DNA of 64,000 nucleotides from Leptospira fainei serovar Hurstbridge str. BUT 6 (GCF_000306235.2 NZ_AKWZ02000003.1:62001-126000); one strand, 5' to 3'. Numbered from the stretch's first letter, positions 1-8,422 are shown. Translations and numbers: made by a program. Notes: generated by a model from the letters alone, not told the origin.

Positions 1-305
1 TCGAATTACAGATTTTCAACCTTTGCATTATGCTCAGGGGCTTTGCGGGCCGATTTTTCATTTCCACTTTTCTTATAAATCGAAAGATAGAATTTTCGAT
101 TTATTCGTAGGTTATTTTGCGAAATATCCGGGCAACAGGATGAAAAAAAAAATTTCTTTCGGGAAATTCAAACTTACGGCTTTCTATAGGCTTTCGGAAA
201 AGCTAAAGCTCTGTAGGACGGCCCGTTCTAAATAATGATTGTTTGCAGTATAATATTAAATTGAAAAGTGAAACTAAACTGAAAAAAATCGGATAAAGGT
301 GATCT
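1..305. other. intergenic region, no gene supported
   Basis: No convincing coding frame is visible. The open frame near position 23 has no ribosome binding site and its translation shows no recognisable domain. The stretch holds an 11-bp perfect inverted repeat (positions 75-104) and a TATAAT at 249-254 that may be the -10 element of the hydrolase gene starting at 306. No good -35 is seen upstream of it. Confidence 0.5.
75..104. repeat. 11-bp perfect inverted repeat
   Basis: Arms 75-85 and 94-104 (ATAAATCGAAA and its reverse complement) are separated by 8 nt. No T-tract follows on either strand, so an operator or RNA hairpin is as likely as a terminator. It may end a gene lying to the left of the window. 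Confidence 0.45.
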
Positions 306-1310
306 ATGAAAGAATGGTCCGTCCTAAAGAAATTTTCGGTCATACTATCCTGCCTGGCGCTGCTGTTCGTATTATTGTCCACGATCGGTTTGTTTCGCAT
401 TCCGGAAACGACAGGGACCGATCCGAATTTACCGAGGACAAGTATAAACGGTTATCCCTTTTACACGGAAAAATACGGTAATCCGAAGAATCCCTTGATT
501 ATCGTACTGCACGGCGGTCCCGGAAGCGATTTTCAGTATTTGAAGGAATTAAAACGATTATCCGACGAATATCATGTTCTCTTCTACGACCAAAGAGGAA
601 GCGGTAGATCGGCAAGAAACGATCATATGAGTTTTGCCATCGAATCGTTTCTCGAAGATTTGGGTGGCATGATTCGAATCCATTCCAACGGTAAAAAGGC
701 GATTTTGATCGGGCATTCATGGGGGGGAATGCTCGCCACCGCCTATATATCAAGATTTCCGAATGAAATTGATGAAGCAGTAATAATGGAACCCGGCATG
801 TTGAACCAAAAGACTGCCGTCGAGTTTCTGACGAAAGTGAAACAAGTCCAAACTAACCTCGGTCTTTCCAAGATGGCGGAAATTGCATTAATATTTTCTA
901 AATCTATTTTCGTTAAATCAAAAGACGGCCATGAGATGAAAGATTACATTCTTACAAAAATGATGGGAATGGGTAAAGGGCAACCTTATCAATGCGAAGG
1001 AGAATCTCTTCCGGAGGGGGCGTTTGTGAGAGCGGGATACTTAGCGTTCAGCAAAACGATATTTCCCTTGATGGATGATCCCAAAAAATTCAATTATAAC
1101 CTGGCTGAGGGGATAAAATCGTTTAAAGGTAAAATTCTGCTACTTAGCAGTGAATGCAGTTTTATCGGATTCAATTATCAAAGGGAGAATCATGAATCTC
1201 TTTTTCCTCCCGCGACGACTCATCTCCTGATACCGGGAACGGGCCATAATATGATCACGCTTAAACCCGATGAGAGCATCCGTAAGATTCGAGATTTCCT
1301 GAAAAAATAA
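306..1310 (+). CDS. alpha/beta hydrolase, S33 (prolyl aminopeptidase-like) family
   Basis: A 334-residue alpha/beta hydrolase with an N-terminal hydrophobic segment (about residues 9-28) that should anchor or export it. The family signature is complete at the front: HGGPGSDF from H69 (oxyanion hole), DQRGSGRS, and the nucleophile elbow GHSWGG with S138. The catalytic His is probably H314 in GTGHNM. The acid is unusual: where the family normally has Asp, the strand ends in SSECSF, so Glu may serve. AAGGTGA lies just before the ATG and fixes the start. The substrate cannot be read from sequence; S33 members cleave N-terminal proline or hydrolyse small esters and amides. It resembles the hydrolase at 5091 in the same motifs, though the two are not close copies. 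Confidence 0.85.
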   Translation: MKEWSVLKKFSVILSCLALLFVLLSTIGLFRIPETTGTDPNLPRTSINGYPFYTEKYGNPKNPLIIVLHGGPGSDFQYLKELKRLSDEYHVLFYDQRGSGRSARNDHMSFAIESFLEDLGGMIRIHSNGKKAILIGHSWGGMLATAYISRFPNEIDEAVIMEPGMLNQKTAVEFLTKVKQVQTNLGLSKMAEIALIFSKSIFVKSKDGHEMKDYILTKMMGMGKGQPYQCEGESLPEGAFVRAGYLAFSKTIFPLMDDPKKFNYNLAEGIKSFKGKILLLSSECSFIGFNYQRENHESLFPPATTHLLIPGTGHNMITLKPDESIRKIRDFLKK

Positions 1311-1355
1311 GCAAAATACTCAACAAAAACAGAACCTTTTTTGTATAATGGAAAA

Positions 1356-1811
1356 ATGGAACAGAAAATCCTGAAAATCTTGCTTACGATTTATATACTC
1401 TACTCCTTACTTAAATTTTATGAATTCTTCTTCCGGAAAGGGGATGCAAAAATGAAAGGATTAGAGCTCGTGTATGAAAAGGGCGGCGGAAGAATAATCC
1501 GCATCTTCGATACGGTCATATTGCTTCTGATGATTGTTTTCATGATCTTGCTATTCGCTTCGGGTGTGGAATATCTGAGTTTCACCACGGGTCTTTTGGT
1601 GGGTATGACAATCATTCAAGTTTTTTTCCATCGATTCTCAGATCCTCTTCCGCCGGAGAAATCGCCGAAACCGCCGCTCACTGCCCTTAAATTAATGTCG
1701 TACTCGATTCAGGCGAATCCTGGTAAAGCTTGGCGCGAATTAATTTTAATGACAATAATCTTCCTCTGGTCCCTTTACATGCTTGCGACTAAAGGCTTCG
1801 ATCTTTTTTGA
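1356..1811 (+). CDS. hypothetical membrane protein, four predicted helices
   Basis: A 151-residue protein with four hydrophobic stretches: near the N-terminus (KILLTIYILYSLLKF), two in the middle, and one at the C-terminus (LILMTIIFLWSLYML). A basic, proline-rich loop lies between the third and fourth. No known family is recognised. The start is uncertain. A TTG at 1341 would add five residues, but the ATG at 1356 sits 7 nt after a perfect TATAAT (1344-1349), which would fit a leaderless mRNA. No ribosome binding site is seen for either start. It follows the hydrolase by 45 nt on the same strand and might be co-transcribed with it. Confidence 0.55.
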   Translation: MEQKILKILLTIYILYSLLKFYEFFFRKGDAKMKGLELVYEKGGGRIIRIFDTVILLLMIVFMILLFASGVEYLSFTTGLLVGMTIIQVFFHRFSDPLPPEKSPKPPLTALKLMSYSIQANPGKAWRELILMTIIFLWSLYMLATKGFDLF

Positions 1812-1895
1812 TAGTATATTCAGAATTTTGATTACTGTCGATGAGTCGAATTTCTAACTGAGAGAAAAGAAAGAGATAATTCCATTCATTAAACT

Positions 1896-2801
1896 ATGTC
1901 AAAACGAAATAGGAAATATTCCGTAGTTAAATCGAGCGGAGAGATTTCGGATTTTTCCGAGGAGAAACTTAGAACATCTTTGCACAAAATCGGAGCGCCG
2001 AATCGTGTAATCGAACGGATTGTTCGGGAAGTAAGATCAATGAATCCGAACGAATTGCCGACTAAGGATATCTATAAACTGGCTTATGCAAAATTAAAGG
2101 AAGAATCCCCCGTTTTCGCGTCCAGATATCATTTAAAAAACGGAATTATGGAACTGGGTCCCTCGGGATATCCATTCGAAGGCTTTGTTTCGGAAATACT
2201 CTCCCACCAAGGTTATACGACGACCGTCGGTCAAGTGGTAAAAGGCTATTGCGTAAACCATGAGATCGACGTCATAGCTAAGAAAGAAAATCGACAGTTC
2301 ATGATCGAATGCAAATATCATAATTTACCGGGAATCGTTTCCGATGTAAAGATTTCATTATATATTTACGCCAGATTCCTGGACTTGGAGAAAGAATGGG
2401 AAAAATTGCCGGAGCAGAGAGAAAAATTTCATCAAGGTTGGATCGTTACTAATACGCGGTTTACTACCGATGCGATAAAATTCGGCCTCTGTTCGGGTAT
2501 GCACTTAATAAGCTGGGATTTTCCCGAGCACGAAAGTTTAAAAGTTTTGATCGATTCTATGGGTTTATATCCTGTTACCTGCCTTTCTACCTTGTCACGC
2601 CGTGAAAAAAGCGCCTTACTCGATCTTAAAATAATCCTTTGTAAAAATTTATACGCCAATCCCGAAGCATTAAAGCAAATCGGAATTTCGAAGCAAAGAG
2701 AGTCCATGGTTCTCGCCGAGGCGGAAGCTCTGTCTTCGAAGAGAATTCCATCGGGAAGGAACAAGGTGCGGAGGGGAGAACTTCAGAGGCGGCGCCGATA
2801 A
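1896..2801 (+). CDS. ATP-cone domain fused to a Mrr/PD-(D/E)XK-like endonuclease domain
   Basis: 301 residues. Residues about 6-90 look like an ATP-cone (VVKSSGEISDFSEEKL, then a helical region), the nucleotide-binding module usually found in ribonucleotide reductases and NrdR. Residues about 90-210 carry a PD-(D/E)XK nuclease core of the Mrr/RecB-like type: an EID motif, a short strand-turn, then MIECKYH, followed by a WIVTNTRFT strand. The C-terminal part (about 225-285) contains helices ending in a possible helix-hairpin-helix (ALKQIGISKQRE). Inference: a nuclease whose activity is gated by ATP/dATP binding. It stands alone with no methyltransferase or specificity subunit nearby, so it is not an ordinary restriction system. 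The last 20 residues are very basic. Confidence 0.75.
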   Translation: MSKRNRKYSVVKSSGEISDFSEEKLRTSLHKIGAPNRVIERIVREVRSMNPNELPTKDIYKLAYAKLKEESPVFASRYHLKNGIMELGPSGYPFEGFVSEILSHQGYTTTVGQVVKGYCVNHEIDVIAKKENRQFMIECKYHNLPGIVSDVKISLYIYARFLDLEKEWEKLPEQREKFHQGWIVTNTRFTTDAIKFGLCSGMHLISWDFPEHESLKVLIDSMGLYPVTCLSTLSRREKSALLDLKIILCKNLYANPEALKQIGISKQRESMVLAEAEALSSKRIPSGRNKVRRGELQRRRR

Positions 2802-3112
2802 ATCGTTTGGATATTTAAAGTTGCTCGAAATAATAAATGCGGTTATTGCGGATGACGCTCTACTGAATCCCTTAAACCGATAGCCTCTCCGCGCTTATCG
2901 AACGGGTAGTTTGCCAAGCAAAATAATTGCTTTTCAAATTTGATGAGGTGGAATTAACCTTTTGCCATGCGTCATTTTGTCGGATTTTCGCAAGGAGAAG
3001 CGAATGAAAATAGATTATTGCTATAGTGAAATTATTAGTTTGCTTTTTAATAAGTTCAGATTAATTTTTGCCTTCGAACAAAATGGATAAATTTCGATTA
3101 GATTGGAGTCAT
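2802..3112. other. intergenic region with one possible short peptide gene
   Basis: No long frame is convincing here. The only notable object is a 28-codon frame at 3004-3090 preceded by a strong ribosome binding site; see the separate entry. An in-frame TTG at 3068 could extend the FecR gene upstream, but the ATG at 3113 has the better context. Confidence 0.45.
3004..3090 (+). CDS. possible 28-residue peptide upstream of the FecR lipoprotein
   Basis: ATG at 3004 follows AAGGAG with a 6-nt spacer, one of the best ribosome binding sites in the window. The frame runs 28 codons to TAA at 3088-3090 and ends 22 nt before the lipoprotein start. The peptide is hydrophobic in its middle and has no recognised family. 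It could be a leader peptide controlling the downstream gene, a small membrane peptide, or chance. Confidence 0.3.
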   Translation: MKIDYCYSEIISLLFNKFRLIFAFEQNG

Positions 3113-3811
3113 ATGAAGAAAATATTAGCTATTACAATTTTATTATGCATGTCGTTCCTCGCAAGCGCTTGCGGAAAAAGCAAAATCGGAGGAACAAAAG
3201 GTGTGATTAATTTTCTTTCCGGAAGTGTTACTATACAGAGAGGAGGACAGACTATAAAACCGGTCGTCACCCAGGAAATTAAAGCAGGAGATATCTTGAC
3301 TACCGGGGATAAATCGGTCGTGATGATCGTCTTCGGAGAGAATTCCTCCGTGCTGGAAATTCAGTCGAATTCCCGATTCAACTTTAATGATATAGATAGC
3401 GAAAAAGTTTTCTTTCAGGAGAAGGGAAGTTCCTGGATTTCGACGGATAAGCTTTTGAAGGGAGAAGGCGTGACTTTACAAACGCCTACGGTAACCGCAG
3501 GTGTTAGAGGAACTAAATTTTATACCGGTATCCACGAAGATATGACGTTTATTTGTCATTGCGAAGGGAAGGTAGAATCGGAAAATAAACAAAGTCATTC
3601 GAAGAAAATCAATGATGGGGACTATCTGTCCGTGACGAAAGGAGCTAAAACGATTTATATAACTCCGGAAGAGTTGCAGAAATTAAATATGCCCTATGGT
3701 CACAACCATAGCGAGTTAGAAAACTCACCGGTGGGTCATCAGAGTACGATGAGTCCCGAAGATGTGCAGAAAATGATCGAACTCGTTAAGAAAAAGCTAG
3801 CGTCGAATTGA
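3113..3811 (+). CDS. FecR-domain lipoprotein
   Basis: A 232-residue secreted lipoprotein. It starts [20 protein letters not shown], with a spirochaetal lipobox ending at C20, so it should be lipidated and sit on the periplasmic or outer-membrane face. Residues about 30-130 form a FecR domain (a beta-rich fold: [16 protein letters not shown], then [14 protein letters not shown] and [13 protein letters not shown]). FecR domains often bind ligands or transduce signals; in Leptospira many occur as stand-alone lipoproteins. The C-terminal 60 residues are charged, His-containing (PYGHNHSE) and helical. The start was chosen because GGAG lies 4 nt before the ATG and the signal peptide begins there. 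No sigma factor or TonB receptor is adjacent, so classical FecIR signalling is unlikely. Confidence 0.85.
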   Translation: MKKILAITILLCMSFLASACGKSKIGGTKGVINFLSGSVTIQRGGQTIKPVVTQEIKAGDILTTGDKSVVMIVFGENSSVLEIQSNSRFNFNDIDSEKVFFQEKGSSWISTDKLLKGEGVTLQTPTVTAGVRGTKFYTGIHEDMTFICHCEGKVESENKQSHSKKINDGDYLSVTKGAKTIYITPEELQKLNMPYGHNHSELENSPVGHQSTMSPEDVQKMIELVKKKLASN

Positions 3812-3822
3812 CTCGAAAATGG

Positions 3823-3909
3823 GAGGTTTCAAATTTCGGCATTTGCTATGCGACTCAGAGACCGTTTTCATCGGCTTTGAGTCGCATGCATTCGATATTT
3901 AGAAACCTC
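3823..3909. terminator. long nested inverted repeat between convergent genes
   Basis: Outer arms GAGGTTTC (3823-3830) and GAAACCTC (3902-3909) enclose a perfect 10-bp inner stem ATGCGACTCA (3848-3857) with TGAGTCGCAT (3878-3887). The sequence between the stems also pairs imperfectly, so each half is about 40 nt of near-complementary DNA. It fills the space between the FecR gene and the convergent enoyl-CoA hydratase gene. A bidirectional transcription stop is the simplest reading, but there is no clear T-tract, and a small palindromic repeat element is possible. Confidence 0.6.
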
Positions 3910-3913
3910 GCCG

Positions 3914-4696
3914 CTATATTAATTTAGGTCGTCTCTTCTCTTTAAGCGCCGTCATCGCTTCAAGTAAGTTGGAAACGACTATCGGATCCTCCAGGCTTTT
4001 CCTAGTAAATTCTAGATTCTCCTCGAAGCGACTTATAACGGCTTTGTTCATGGCCTGTTTAGTTCTCCTATACGCGCTGGGGGCGATACTTAGAACCTCT
4101 TCCAATTTTTTTATAACGATTTTTCTCAGGTCGATACGAGTAGTTGCAATTTCGTTGATTAGATTAATTTCTTTTGCTTCCGGCGCTTTATAGAGCTTTC
4201 CCAAAAGGCACATTTCGTTTAAACAACGAGGGTCGACTGTTTCTCGAAGTCGTTCTATAAAAGTTAACGGTAACGGTAACCCTACTAGTATTTCGGTAAA
4301 GGCGATTCGTCCTTTGCCTTCCAGCATGTATCTAAAATCGCAAGCTAACGTCATGACGGCTCCTCCACCCATCGCGTAGCCGGTTACTTCTGCAATCAGA
4401 GGTTTGTCGAATCGCAGCAAGTGGCCGAAGGAAATTACAATTTGTCCCATTTCTTCCGAAAGCCTCTCCTTCGGAGTATTAAGGATATTCTCGGCATCCA
4501 CGCCGTTGGAAAAAAATTTTTCGTTATCCGATGTCAGGACTGCGGCGCGAATACTATCATCGGCCTGGATCTCCTGAAGAATTTTCTCCAGTTCGATTAA
4601 ATTCGATCTAGTTAGAGAATTTTGCTCGTTCGTCTGGATTTTAATAAATTCGGCACGACCATTTTTAAGTTCGATCTTTTCACGCAAATAATTCAT
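3914..4696 (-). CDS. enoyl-CoA hydratase/isomerase family protein
   Basis: 260 residues with the crotonase fold: the oxyanion-hole segment SNGVDAENIL, the TGYAMGGGAVMTLACDF core and the IAFTEILVGLPLP segment. In true hydratases two glutamates act. The first, normally in GGGCEL, is replaced here by Val (GGGAVM), while the second (in FTEILVG) is kept. One retained Glu is typical of delta3,delta2-enoyl-CoA isomerases, so isomerase or another crotonase activity on an acyl-CoA fits better than hydration. It would act in the cytoplasm in fatty-acid oxidation. The gene stands alone, convergent with the FecR gene, and no thiolase or acyl-CoA dehydrogenase is nearby. Confidence 0.8.
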   Translation of the reverse strand: MNYLREKIELKNGRAEFIKIQTNEQNSLTRSNLIELEKILQEIQADDSIRAAVLTSDNEKFFSNGVDAENILNTPKERLSEEMGQIVISFGHLLRFDKPLIAEVTGYAMGGGAVMTLACDFRYMLEGKGRIAFTEILVGLPLPLTFIERLRETVDPRCLNEMCLLGKLYKAPEAKEINLINEIATTRIDLRKIVIKKLEEVLSIAPSAYRRTKQAMNKAVISRFEENLEFTRKSLEDPIVVSNLLEAMTALKEKRRPKLI

Positions 4697-5090
4697 AGGA
4701 CAAAAATTATTCGGCTGGATCGGAGTTATCTACTCAAAATTTTCCGATAGATACCGAAATATCCTGGATTTTGGAATTTATTCGGGAGATGAACGAATTT
4801 TATCCGAATAAATTTATAGTTAATCGGAATCGAACGACCTTTCTCGCCGTCTTTTCTGTCAGATATACAATGCTTTCGCAGCCCGGGGAACGTACAAATT
4901 CTTTAAAGATAAGTAAGTCTCGGTTTGAAGGTGAAGCTCGATTCCAACCGTTCGGAGATCAAAGACTGTTATGCGAATAACTTCGATCCTAAATTATTTT
5001 TGTAAATATTGCACGGTGGAGAAAATAAAATCCGTCATCGTTACTTTATTTAACTGGACTATCGGATTTAATCCTTCGTTCAAGTATGAA
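4697..5090. other. divergent intergenic region
   Basis: The promoters for the enoyl-CoA family gene (leftward) and the hydrolase at 5091 (rightward) should lie here. A 69-codon frame at 4771 has no ribosome binding site and no recognisable protein features, so it is not called. No palindrome of note was seen. Confidence 0.45.
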
Positions 5091-6152
5091 ATGAAAAATT
5101 CAAGGCTGCCTTTTTATCCCGTTGCGATTGTTCGTTCGATTTGCCTCGTCGGACTTTTAATAATCGTATCGGATTGTTTACCGGGTACTCGTCATACCGG
5201 GTCAGATTCTAAACCAGGTACCCTCGAAATTTCCGAGCTAGAGAAAGTCCGAATCGGAGGCGTTGATCAATGGCTGTTTTCTCAGGGTAAAAGTCGCAAT
5301 AATCCTGTTCTTTTGGTCCTGCACGGAGGGCCCGGCGCTGGATCGATCGGATTTGCTCGTTATTTTTATACCGAACTGGAAAAGCAATTTATAGTCGTAA
5401 ATTGGGATCAACGTGGAGCCGGTAAGTCTTATTCCTTATTCATGTCCGATGTTACACCCGAAACGTATCTCTCGGATACTCACGAAGTCATCTTATTTCT
5501 GAAACGAAAGTTTAATGTTCCTAAAATTTACCTAATGGGACACTCGTGGGGAGGTTATCTGGGTGCGATAATCGCGAATCGTTATCCTGAGGATTTATTC
5601 GCGTATATCGGAATCGGACCTGTCGTGAACGGAGAGCAGAGCGTTGCGATTTCCTATAAGTTTGTTCTCGAGAACGGAAGCAAAAATCCTGAAATATCCG
5701 GTAAGGTAAAAGATTTAACGCAAGAGGAATATTTAAAAAACCGAAGGTTTTGGTTGAATCAGTTCGGAGTCGGACTATTTCACGATACTCAGCGCTATGA
5801 CGAGGATCGATTTCTACGAGGTCTAATGGAGGATTCTCCGGAATATTCGATTTTTGATATGATAACCTATCTTCCGGGAATATGGAGGTCTTCTTCGAGA
5901 ATTCGTCCATATTTTTTTCAGATGAACCTGTTTAAGGAAGCGCCTTCGATTCGAGTGCCGGTTTATTTTTTTACCGGAAAATACGATTATTATAATCCGG
6001 AAGAGATTCTTGTGAAATACGTAAACGGACTTGAGGCGCCTAAGAAAACTTTCCATTCATTCGAATGTTGTGCACATGCGCCGCATTTCGAAGCGATTGC
6101 CGATTTTGCCGAGCAGATGAAACTTGTAAAACTTAATACGTATACGAAATAA
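5091..6152 (+). CDS. alpha/beta hydrolase, S33 (proline iminopeptidase-like) family
   Basis: A 353-residue hydrolase with an N-terminal hydrophobic export segment (about residues 8-28) followed by a Cys-containing stretch that might be a poor lipobox (IIVSDC). The catalytic landmarks are HGGPGAGS from H78, DQRGAGKS, GHSWGGYLG with nucleophile S152, an acid in FFTGKYDYYNP, and His in the AHAPHFE segment. The cap domain lies between about residues 180 and 290. An upstream in-frame ATG at 4971 would add 40 residues, but the signal-like segment begins at the chosen ATG, and neither start has a clear ribosome binding site. Probably a periplasmic or surface peptidase or esterase; the substrate is unknown. 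Confidence 0.8.
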   Translation: MKNSRLPFYPVAIVRSICLVGLLIIVSDCLPGTRHTGSDSKPGTLEISELEKVRIGGVDQWLFSQGKSRNNPVLLVLHGGPGAGSIGFARYFYTELEKQFIVVNWDQRGAGKSYSLFMSDVTPETYLSDTHEVILFLKRKFNVPKIYLMGHSWGGYLGAIIANRYPEDLFAYIGIGPVVNGEQSVAISYKFVLENGSKNPEISGKVKDLTQEEYLKNRRFWLNQFGVGLFHDTQRYDEDRFLRGLMEDSPEYSIFDMITYLPGIWRSSSRIRPYFFQMNLFKEAPSIRVPVYFFTGKYDYYNPEEILVKYVNGLEAPKKTFHSFECCAHAPHFEAIADFAEQMKLVKLNTYTK

Positions 6153-6233
6153 TCGAATACCGGTTCGAAATGAAAGATTTCGATTCGAAACTTATCGGAG
6201 GTCCTTAATGATAATTGATAAATTGTTTAAGAT

Positions 6234-7235
6234 TTATTGATATGTTTCCCGGAAGAATTTCCAGATTTCTTCAGAAGCATTCACTTCCTGGGTAGGCTTT
6301 CCGAGGTTAATTCCGAACAAGCTCCGTCTCTCGTTTCCCGGCCACTGATGACCGGCTCCGATGATTTTATAAAGGCGGGCTTTAGTTTTCCCGGCGCAGT
6401 TTTCATATGAGCGAATTTCTAACGATGTTTCGTCGTCTTTATTATCGAGATTGGTTATTAGAGGAGCAGGAGAGCATCGATTCCAATCGGCCCAGCGCGT
6501 TATCGATTCTTCGGCGCCTATGATCTCCCCGCCATCCAAAACGAAGCCTCCGAAGAAAGGAACGATCGGATCGTCTGTACCGGTCATGATCGCCACCGAA
6601 ATGGGCAAAGATGGATGATGTTTTTTTAAAACAGAGATAGATAATTGAGAGGAAACGCTTACGCCTGCCTTAAAGAGAGATCCTTTTTCGGACAATAATC
6701 TTTGTGTCATGAATCCACCGTTGGAATGGCCGAAAATAAATACTTTTGTCGGATCTATATTGTAGTTTTGTATCATATAACTCAATAAAGATTCGATGAA
6801 TAAAACATCGTCGATTTGCTCCTTATCGGCGGGAGTCCTTCCTCTGCCATCCGCCCAAGATCGTTTGTAACCGTCAGGGTAGACGGCAATAAACGTTTCT
6901 CTTACTGCGATAGAATTTAGTTTGGATTCGGACATGATCTGCTTTCCGGATCCGAGTCTGCCATGCAACGCAATGACTAGCGGTTTTTTGGGAGCTCCAT
7001 CGTTCAGTGTGAACGGGTTGAAAATAAGAAACGATCTTTCCCTTTCCTGAATGCGTATCGAATGAGAAGTAACAATGTCTCTCGAATGTATTCCGTTTTG
7101 TTTTCGAACGCAATTCGAAATCGAAAGGAAAAATAGAATGGCTGTCATCGCAACGATCTTTTTTTTCGGATGAACTCTTGTACCCGAATCAGCTTGGTGT
7201 TTTAGGTTACTAATCTTTCTTAGAATGCAAACCAT
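6234..7235 (-). CDS. LpqC/PHB-depolymerase-like esterase, probable lipoprotein
   Basis: 333 residues of the poly(3-hydroxybutyrate) depolymerase/feruloyl-esterase-like branch of alpha/beta hydrolases. Visible motifs are LHGRLGSG, AVYPDGYKRSWADGRG, GHSNGGF (nucleophile Ser), TGTDDPIVPF (acid Asp) and GAGHQWPG (His). An internal ATG at 7148 begins a classic lipoprotein signal (MTAILFFLSISNC), so the mature exported form may start there (304 residues). The upstream ATG at 7235 overlaps the preceding gene by 26 nt and has GGAG ten bases before it. It is the last of three tightly linked leftward genes, after two small lipoproteins, which suggests an envelope role. The ester substrate is unknown. 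Confidence 0.8.
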   Translation of the reverse strand: MVCILRKISNLKHQADSGTRVHPKKKIVAMTAILFFLSISNCVRKQNGIHSRDIVTSHSIRIQERERSFLIFNPFTLNDGAPKKPLVIALHGRLGSGKQIMSESKLNSIAVRETFIAVYPDGYKRSWADGRGRTPADKEQIDDVLFIESLLSYMIQNYNIDPTKVFIFGHSNGGFMTQRLLSEKGSLFKAGVSVSSQLSISVLKKHHPSLPISVAIMTGTDDPIVPFFGGFVLDGGEIIGAEESITRWADWNRCSPAPLITNLDNKDDETSLEIRSYENCAGKTKARLYKIIGAGHQWPGNERRSLFGINLGKPTQEVNASEEIWKFFRETYQ

Positions 7236-7743
7236 TTTGAAGTTTCTCCATTCTCCAAGATTCTCTTATACTTCCGTGGAATGCTACGGATGGCCAAAAA
7301 AAAGGACTCAGGAATATCATCAATAAACCTCGATACTGGCTGAGTTCGAGTCGGTACTCCGACTCCGAAATAAGGGATTGGTTCGAATAGATCCTGTAGG
7401 AGATTCGATGGTTAGCGTTCGTGTGATAAGGGATTAAGCTTAATGTGAGAACGCTGAATATTAAATTATTGAAGTGAAGTCCGGCGGATTTATAGATAGG
7501 AGGTTTTTCTTCCAGTATAATTTCGATCGTATTTTCCGACAAATCATCCGATCGGATTCCTGATTCGATCATTTCGTTTAATAGAAGTTCTTTTTCGGAA
7601 TCATAATGCGTAAAACCGGTAAACTCCAGCTTCGCGCTTCGAACCATAGTTCCTTCGATCGGATTCTTTTCTACTTCCGGGTTAGATCGAAAGCCGACGC
7701 AAGAGTTTGAAGCAAATAAGGCGATACAGAGAATAAATTTCAC
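7210..7743 (-). CDS. hypothetical lipoprotein (second gene of three)
   Basis: 177 residues beginning MKFILCIALFASNSC, a signal peptide with a lipobox at about C15. No known domain is recognised. It starts with GTG one nucleotide after the stop of the preceding gene and overlaps the start of the esterase gene, so translation of all three is probably coupled. Its layout resembles its upstream neighbour: lipobox, a roughly 100-residue alpha/beta region, a hydrophobic segment (FSVLTLSLIPY) and a second hydrophobic stretch rich in Phe and Trp (LLMIFLSPFFWPSVAF). The two may be diverged tandem copies. Confidence 0.7.
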   Translation of the reverse strand: MKFILCIALFASNSCVGFRSNPEVEKNPIEGTMVRSAKLEFTGFTHYDSEKELLLNEMIESGIRSDDLSENTIEIILEEKPPIYKSAGLHFNNLIFSVLTLSLIPYHTNANHRISYRIYSNQSLISESEYRLELSQYRGLLMIFLSPFFWPSVAFHGSIRESWRMEKLQNGLHSKKD

Positions 7744-7744
7744 G

Positions 7745-8422
7745 TTAATAAAGACCCTCCGAGTCCTTAAGGAATTTGAGCGTAATGTTTTCGATGATTG
7801 CGTCCATTTTTTCCTCGTCGTCCATCCAGGCTAAACCGAACGATAGCCATCCGAGGATGCCGAGTGTTTTAAATGAGTAGGAAAACTCGCCGATCTTAGC
7901 GTTATTTTTCCAGATTTTGTATATTATGTAATCTTGATTCTCGTAAAAGATAGGAAAAATTAAATACGTTTGGTATGATAGGATCCTGTTCAGCAGGAAT
8001 AACGAAAAGCGACCGGGTTTTTTATCTACGGCCCAGGATACCGGCTGCTTTTGTTCGCCCAACAAAATCGAAAACCTAGGAGATTCGGCGGATATAATTT
8101 GAATTTTGACTTCACTTCTGGAATTAACGTAGGAAGAGATATTTCTGAAAGCGCCGCTCCCATGAAATGTTCGTAAAATCACCGACGCAAGCTCGGTTCG
8201 ATCCTTGTTTTCCCATCCTATGAATTCATATGAGATGTCCTTTCTTCCCTTGGCGAATTCCGGACGAGATTTCGGCAAATCACCGATAAAGAATGTCGAG
8301 CAATTGATCAGTATTAGCGGGAAAAGAACTAATCTGAATGGAAGAAGAATTTTTTGAATCTTGCGAAATACACCCTCCACATCGTAGAGATAGGTTTTAG
8401 CCGGCGGTATTTTTGATCTCAA
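7745..8422 (-). CDS. hypothetical lipoprotein (first gene of three)
   Basis: 225 residues. The only usable starts are TTG at 8422, with AGGGGG upstream, or an internal GTG; no ATG precedes the signal segment. The N-terminus has a basic stretch followed by LVLFPLILINC, a good lipobox. The family is unknown. The body contains hydrophobic strands (YQTYLIFPIFY and a Gly/Trp-rich GILGWLSFGLAW). It opens the three-gene leftward operon with the second lipoprotein and the LpqC-like esterase. A 7-bp hairpin (8426-8445) lies directly upstream of the start and contains the ribosome binding site in one arm. Confidence 0.65.
   Translation of the reverse strand: MRSKIPPAKTYLYDVEGVFRKIQKILLPFRLVLFPLILINCSTFFIGDLPKSRPEFAKGRKDISYEFIGWENKDRTELASVILRTFHGSGAFRNISSYVNSRSEVKIQIISAESPRFSILLGEQKQPVSWAVDKKPGRFSLFLLNRILSYQTYLIFPIFYENQDYIIYKIWKNNAKIGEFSYSFKTLGILGWLSFGLAWMDDEEKMDAIIENITLKFLKDSEGLY

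Noticed and set aside
4771..4980. A 69-codon open frame in the divergent spacer before the 5091 hydrolase.
   Set aside because: No ribosome binding site, no domain, and unusual amino-acid make-up; probably chance.
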